Positions 14,564 to 18,303 of a stretch of 18,303 bases of DNA are shown one piece after another. This DNA comes from Alphaproteobacteria bacterium (lineage in GTDB: Bacteria; Pseudomonadota; Alphaproteobacteria; CAAGCB01; CAG-977), in the NCBI GenBank assembly GCA_900768875.1, contig CAAGEP010000018.1:1-18303 (forward strand). The letters run 5' to 3'. The position numbers and the translations under genes were made by a program. Within the stretch, counting starts at the first letter, position 1; each line of letters starts with the position of its first letter. Under the pieces are notes generated by a model. The model did no database searches. It had not been told where the DNA came from and was given only the letters and a program-made list of their open reading frames with translations.

Positions 14564-16405
14564 ATGATTAACAGATACAGCCTTCTTGCTTTTGCGGGTG
14601 TCGTGTTTTGCCTGACCTCGTCCGCTTATGCTCAAACGGTTAAGGATGCTCCCTCGAACATTCAAGCCGTGTTGCAGAAATTTTCTGAAATGCGTACGCA
14701 GTTGAAGCAGGTTCAGTCCAGCCTCAACATTGAAAAAATGGCGGCAAACGCGGCGGGCAACTACGGCGAAATCAAAAAAGTCATGAAAAAAAAGAAAAAG
14801 GGTGAAGGGGAGACCGGTGCCGAAGACGATATTACGGATACTTCCAAAAAAACAAAAGCCCAAGAGCTGGCGACTTTGATTTTGCCCAAGGAATTGTTGG
14901 ATAGCGTCGAAAATATGGACGCATCCCTCAAATGGATGCAAAACGAATTGAAACCTAAAAAAGGTGCAACGACGCAGGAAGTTATCAAAACCCGCAAAAA
15001 AACGGATGAATTCCAATATGTGGCGTTGGCGACGTCGTACGGCAAAGCCGTTGCGACGCGCAAAAAACTGGACAAGTCTTTAAAAGCTATTGAAAAATTG
15101 CGCCAAGATGCCGAAAAGGCGACTTCCGAAGCGGAACTGAAAGACCATGTCAACAAATTGGGGCTGTTAAGAATTGAACAGCAGCAGATTGCTAATGTTT
15201 TGAAAGAAACAAAATCGTATGCCGAAAACCTCGACAAGATGCGTGTCGCTCAGAACAACGATCTGGAAGAGGATGAAGACAGCGCAAAAGCCAAAAACAA
15301 AGAAAACGCTGAAGCAGAAGACGCCGAAAAAGCTGAAGACGGTGAAAAGGCCGAAGGTGAAGACGCCGAAAAAGCTGAAGACGGTGAAAAGGCCGAAGGT
15401 GAAGACGCCGAAAAAGCCGAGGACGGTGAAAAAGCCGAGGACGGTGAAAAAGCTGAAGGCGAAGACGCTGACAAAAAAGCAGACGGAAAAGAATCTGCAG
15501 ACAAAACCGAAACCAAGGCCGAAAAAGCCGAAGACGGTGAAAAAGCAGACAAATCCGAGAAAGGTGAAGCCAAGGATAAGAAATCCGATTCCGACAAAAA
15601 GAAAAAATCGAAATCGGAAAACATTCTGGACAAAGGCTTGGGACTGGTCATCAAAGATGAAAAGAAGAGAGAGAAAGCCATCGGAGGAGTGAATGCGGCG
15701 TTGGATCTGACCATCGGCAAAGACAAGAAAGAAGAGCTGGCCGGAAAAGCGACCGCGATTCTTGACTCGACGACGAAAGAAGGCCGGACCAAAGAAAATA
15801 TGAGCGAGGCGGCAGGAGCGATACTGGATCTGACGGTGAAAGACGGGAAGACGAAAGCCGCGTTGTCGAACGTTGCCGGAACGGTCACCGATTTCACTGC
15901 GAACGACGGAAGCAAAGACATCAAAGCTGCCGTCGGTACGGGATTGGATCTGACTGTGAAAGACGAGAAGACAAAGGCCGCGTTGTCGAATCTTGCAGGA
16001 GCAACCGTAGACCTCACGACGAAAGACGGTCAGACCAAAGAAAACATGGGTGCGGCGGCCGGAGCGTTGTTGGATCTGACGGTGAAGGACGAGAAGACGA
16101 AAGCCGCGTTGTCCGGAGTTGCCGGATCGGTTGCCGACTTCACGGCGAAAGACGGCAAGAAAGACGTCGGAGCCGCGGTAGGCACGGGGATAGGCTTAGT
16201 CATCAAAGACGAAGATAAAAAAGAGAAAGCGTCGGAAGCGGTGAATAAAGGGCTGGATTACCTCAAGTCTAAACAAGAGGCCAAGAAGGCCAAGAAAGCC
16301 AAAGAAGCCGAAAAGGCGGCCGGAGCGGACGGGGCAAACGGAGAGTCGCAAGCTTCCGAAACAACCCCGAGCGTATCGGCCGAAGCCGCCCAACAGTCAA
16401 AGTAA
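14564..16405 (+). CDS. Exported repeat protein with VirB5-like head and Lys/Glu-rich tail
   Basis: This 613-residue protein has a signal peptide (cleavage near SAYA-Q, about residue 23), a helical head (about 25-235), an extremely charged low-complexity region (about 236-350) with 14-residue repeats EDAEKAEDGEKAEG, a domain of about ten degenerate 21-residue repeats (about 354-570, core LDLTVKD-x-KTKAAL), and a Lys/Ala then Ser/Thr/Ala tail. No known domain is recognised. The head shares a faint layout with its neighbours (an LP element, then long helices). The ATG at 14564 is chosen for its AGGAG site and because a true signal peptide starts there. An upstream in-frame ATG at 14525 lies within the end of the previous gene and adds a basic stretch before the signal. 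An exported, possibly surface or pilus-associated role is inferred. Confidence 0.75.
   Translation: MINRYSLLAFAGVVFCLTSSAYAQTVKDAPSNIQAVLQKFSEMRTQLKQVQSSLNIEKMAANAAGNYGEIKKVMKKKKKGEGETGAEDDITDTSKKTKAQELATLILPKELLDSVENMDASLKWMQNELKPKKGATTQEVIKTRKKTDEFQYVALATSYGKAVATRKKLDKSLKAIEKLRQDAEKATSEAELKDHVNKLGLLRIEQQQIANVLKETKSYAENLDKMRVAQNNDLEEDEDSAKAKNKENAEAEDAEKAEDGEKAEGEDAEKAEDGEKAEGEDAEKAEDGEKAEDGEKAEGEDADKKADGKESADKTETKAEKAEDGEKADKSEKGEAKDKKSDSDKKKKSKSENILDKGLGLVIKDEKKREKAIGGVNAALDLTIGKDKKEELAGKATAILDSTTKEGRTKENMSEAAGAILDLTVKDGKTKAALSNVAGTVTDFTANDGSKDIKAAVGTGLDLTVKDEKTKAALSNLAGATVDLTTKDGQTKENMGAAAGALLDLTVKDEKTKAALSGVAGSVADFTAKDGKKDVGAAVGTGIGLVIKDEDKKEKASEAVNKGLDYLKSKQEAKKAKKAKEAEKAAGADGANGESQASETTPSVSAEAAQQSK
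15317..15460 (+). repeat. Tandem 42-bp coding repeats
   Basis: Two units, 15317-15358 and 15359-15400, are identical over all 42 bases and encode EDAEKAEDGEKAEG. A third, 15401-15460, is longer because of an internal 18-bp duplication and has a few silent changes. All keep the reading frame. Exact identity suggests recent expansion by slippage or unequal recombination, so copy number probably varies among strains. Confidence 0.9.
15467..15665 (+). repeat. Dispersed direct repeat, copy A
   Basis: These 199 bp match 18105-18303 with 6 differences by eye and no gaps, in the same reading frame. They encode the segment from ADKKADGKESADK through ENILDKGLGLVIKDEK. Four differences are silent and two change residues (Glu to Lys, Leu to Phe). 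It starts at residue 302 of its protein. Confidence 0.93.
15623..16273 (+). repeat. Domain of about ten degenerate 21-residue repeats
   Basis: Successive units of 19-22 residues follow the pattern A-x-G-x2-h-D-h-T-x-K-D-x-K-x-K-x2-h-x2 (h hydrophobic), for example AAGAILDLTVKDGKTKAAL. A higher-order period of four units (about 82 residues) is visible: LDLTVKD recurs at about residues 421, 461 and 503. First and last units (GLGLVIKDE and GIGLVIKDE) resemble each other, like caps. The codons also repeat, so the array arose by internal duplication. Confidence 0.85.
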
Positions 16406-16417
16406 AGGAGCAAAGCA

Positions 16418-17206
16418 ATGTTAAATAAACAGCTTATTTTAACGGGAGCTTTAACAGCCGTTTTGGTTGCTCCGATGCAGGCAAAGGCAGGCTGGCCCAC
16501 GGTCGATATCGCAAAAGCGACGGCTTTCATTACCGAAGTGTCGGCGCGTTATCAGCCTGCGGCGGCTCAGTTGCAGCGTATCGAACAGGTTCTGGAAACT
16601 TTGAAGTCGATTCAAGCGACGGCGACCGCCGCCATGGCCGGTGATTTGCAGACTGTCGGTCAGAACGTCGCGCCGCTGATGAAGCGCAAAACGTTCACGG
16701 GCGCGGCCGGCAAAGATCTGCCGTTTGAAAAAATCGCCAAAAACGGTTCTTCGCCGGAAGAGGTTTCAAAATCCGTGTGGGATACTTATTTTCTGCCGGC
16801 GGGAACCGTTCCGACAAAGGATCAAATCAAAACGAAGCGCAATGCGCGTACCAAACTGTGGGCAAAAGTACAGCTGTCCTACAAAACGAAAGCTTTGTAC
16901 TATTCGCTGATGGGGCCGTCTTTGGCGGAAAAGCAACTGAAAGCTTTGGAAAAAACAAAGAGCAAGACAGCTTCTTTGCAGGATGCGGTCAATGCGGGAA
17001 CGGTGGCGCAAATGATGGTCAACTTTGAACGTCTGAACCAGATTTCAATGCGGGTCGCTCAGTTGCAAAAGGACACCATCGTTCGTATGAACAATACGCC
17101 GTATGTGCGCTACTCAAAACCTCAACCGCCGAAATTTGACGCTCAAACCGTCAAAGAAATGGGTGATTTGAAAATAAAGGACGAAGCCGATGTTGATTTG
17201 CAATAA
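16418..17206 (+). CDS. Secreted VirB5-like helical protein (third of four)
   Basis: This 262-residue protein has a clear signal peptide (cleavage near AKA-GW, about residue 24). The mature start GWPTVDIAKATAFITEV parallels the Pro-x-x-Asp plus helix opening of VirB5-type minor pilins and of the gene at 13842. A helical body rich in Gln, Ala and Lys follows, with a YFLPAGTVP element near the middle, KALYYSLMGPS, and a long C-terminal helix. There is no charged repeat tail, unlike the flanking genes. AGGAG lies 7 bases before the ATG, which is 12 bp after the previous stop. The last 17 bp overlap the next gene. A VirB5-like function is an inference from layout and position. Confidence 0.55.
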   Translation: MLNKQLILTGALTAVLVAPMQAKAGWPTVDIAKATAFITEVSARYQPAAAQLQRIEQVLETLKSIQATATAAMAGDLQTVGQNVAPLMKRKTFTGAAGKDLPFEKIAKNGSSPEEVSKSVWDTYFLPAGTVPTKDQIKTKRNARTKLWAKVQLSYKTKALYYSLMGPSLAEKQLKALEKTKSKTASLQDAVNAGTVAQMMVNFERLNQISMRVAQLQKDTIVRMNNTPYVRYSKPQPPKFDAQTVKEMGDLKIKDEADVDLQ

Positions 17207-18303
17207 AATGAAAAAAACGTTTGTGACGACGGTGTTGGCGATCGCGATGATTCCGTCTGTCGCTTCGGCATGCAATCCGGTCAATCCGATTTGCCTGTTT
17301 CAAAAAATGATGAAAGCTACTCCGGGGTTGCCTGTTTTGGACTTTGTTTCCATTCCGGCGATGATTCCGAACACGCCGGCGGCTTTGCTGAAGGAAGCTC
17401 AAAACAAAGCGAAAGAAATCGTTGACAAGAAATTTCAAAAGGCACGCGCCGAAGAAAAAACCGACGATGTCAAAATGGATAAAGTCCCGTCGTTGTCCGC
17501 AATGGAAATGGCGCCGAATCAAGAATTTTCTTCGTTGGAAAGCTTTCCGAAACTGGATTCCGAAGATCCTATGGAAATCGCCAAGGCGATTGAAGTGCTG
17601 TTTTTGCGTCCCGGCTGGCAGGATAAAAAAGCTTTGTCCACGCTGTCGGCGTACGATGAATCTTTGATGATGTATTACCGCGATGCTTTTCAGCTGAACA
17701 ACATTGTCGAATTGGTCGGGACTTATGCGATTTTGGATGCCAAAATCGAAGAATTGCTGGCTGCGGCGGAAGTTATTCAAAAAAAGGTCAAAGAAGCCGA
17801 TGATTTGAATAAATCTCAGCGGGCCGCCTATGAAGCCGATTTGTTGGATTACCAGTTGTTGGTTATTCAAAACGAACTGGCCGCTACCGAATTGCAAATG
17901 TATTCGATTTCCCATTTGGTCGCAATGAAGCCTATTTTGGACGAACCCGTTTTGACCAAAGTCGCGGGTCAAGAGTCTAATAAAAAAGACGCAAAAGAGG
18001 GTAAAACGACCGAAGAAACAGCGGCTGACGGAACAGCTGCCGAAGAGGCGGGCGATGCGGCTTCAACCGAAGGAAAAGCCGGAACTGCCAAAAAAGAAGC
18101 CGCGGCTGACAAAAAAGCAGACGGAAAAGAATCGGCAGACAAAACCGAAACCAAGGCTGAAAAAGCCAAAGACGGTGAAAAAGCAGACAAATCCGAGAAA
18201 GGTGAAGCCAAGGATAAGAAATCCGATTCCGACAAAAAAAAAAAATCGAAATCGGAAAATATTCTGGACAAAGGCTTTGGACTGGTCATCAAAGATGAAA
18301 AGA
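17190..18303 (+). CDS. Exported repeat protein, 3' end outside window (fourth of four)
   Basis: This frame stays open from 17190 to the window edge, 371 codons with no stop. The ATG at 17190 is preferred because AAGGA lies 8 bases upstream and it overlaps the previous gene in the manner of coupled genes. An in-frame ATG at 17208 has no ribosome binding site. The product has a signal peptide (cleavage near ASA-C, about residue 27), a mature start CNPVNPICLF with two Cys, a GLPVLDF element, and a helical region with LFLRPGW and long amphipathic helices to about residue 275. A Lys/Glu/Ala-rich tail follows that, from residue 306, is nearly identical to that of the gene at 14564. It probably continues into the same 21-residue repeat domain. 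Function is unknown; VirB5-like ancestry is tentative. Confidence 0.75.
   Translation, partial: MLICNKMKKTFVTTVLAIAMIPSVASACNPVNPICLFQKMMKATPGLPVLDFVSIPAMIPNTPAALLKEAQNKAKEIVDKKFQKARAEEKTDDVKMDKVPSLSAMEMAPNQEFSSLESFPKLDSEDPMEIAKAIEVLFLRPGWQDKKALSTLSAYDESLMMYYRDAFQLNNIVELVGTYAILDAKIEELLAAAEVIQKKVKEADDLNKSQRAAYEADLLDYQLLVIQNELAATELQMYSISHLVAMKPILDEPVLTKVAGQESNKKDAKEGKTTEETAADGTAAEEAGDAASTEGKAGTAKKEAAADKKADGKESADKTETKAEKAKDGEKADKSEKGEAKDKKSDSDKKKKSKSENILDKGFGLVIKDEK
18105..18303 (+). repeat. Dispersed direct repeat, copy B (runs off window)
   Basis: This copy matches 15467-15665 with 6 differences in 199 bases and no gap, and the match is still continuing at the window edge. It starts at residue 306 of its protein, nearly the same distance from the start codon as copy A (residue 302). 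It contains an uninterrupted run of 12 A (18234-18245), where copy A has one G. Confidence 0.93.

Noticed and set aside
15317..15466. Possible CRISPR-like array
   Set aside because: Units are directly adjacent without unique spacers, keep the reading frame and encode a charged protein repeat; no cas genes are present.
15250..16017. A 255-codon minus-strand frame rich in Ser, Phe and Ala
   Set aside because: It mirrors the Lys/Glu-rich repeat tail of the gene at 14564, has no ribosome binding site of note, and its low complexity reflects the repeats on the other strand.
1..18303. tRNA or rRNA genes, insertion sequences, transposases or integrases
   Set aside because: I looked for cloverleaf-like stretches, rRNA motifs, transposase or recombinase motifs and terminal inverted repeats and saw none; mobility of the locus is therefore only a possibility.

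Overview
The window is from a Gram-negative bacterium: it encodes an outer-membrane secretin, several Sec-exported and lipobox-bearing envelope proteins, and two envelope-spanning machines. The first 60 bases encode a C-terminus that looks like an alphaproteobacterial-type flagellin. Together with the VirB-type gene order this makes an alphaproteobacterium the best guess, but only a weak one. By eye the base composition is moderate and even, with no foreign-looking block.

Layout. (1) 1-60, plus strand: the tail of a flagellin-like gene, then a strong bidirectional terminator at 81-114. (2) 196-10257, minus strand: a compact operon for a type IVB pilus of the R64/Tcp/Bfp class. In transcription order it encodes a large inner-membrane protein with an OmpA-like C-terminus, a TcpQ-domain lipoprotein (PilL-like), the secretin PilN, PilO, a greatly enlarged PilP-like protein, the assembly ATPase PilQ and the platform protein PilR. 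Genes from pilL to pilR overlap or lie 11-60 bp apart with clear ribosome binding sites. No prepilin, prepilin peptidase, PilM or PilT is present in the window. (3) 10258-10544: a divergent promoter region. (4) 10545-13692, plus strand: the core of a type IV secretion system, with VirB2-like pilin, VirB3 and VirB4 ATPase. A terminator and a new promoter separate virB2 from virB3, and another hairpin terminator follows virB4. (5) 13842 to the window end, plus strand: a second operon of four successive signal-peptide proteins in the position usually held by virB5. Their core regions share a faint VirB5-like helical layout.

The most unusual part is this last operon. Two of the four proteins carry long, low-complexity Lys/Glu/Asp/Ala tails. 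Those tails share a 199-bp, about 97% identical DNA segment although a different gene lies between them and their N-terminal regions are very different. One tail also has exact 42-bp tandem repeats and leads into a domain of about ten degenerate 21-residue repeats. The picture is of a type IV secretion apparatus with an expanded, recombining set of exported, probably surface-associated VirB5-like proteins, next to a type IVB pilus operon. Together they may form an adhesion, conjugation or host-interaction locus, but function cannot be settled from sequence alone.
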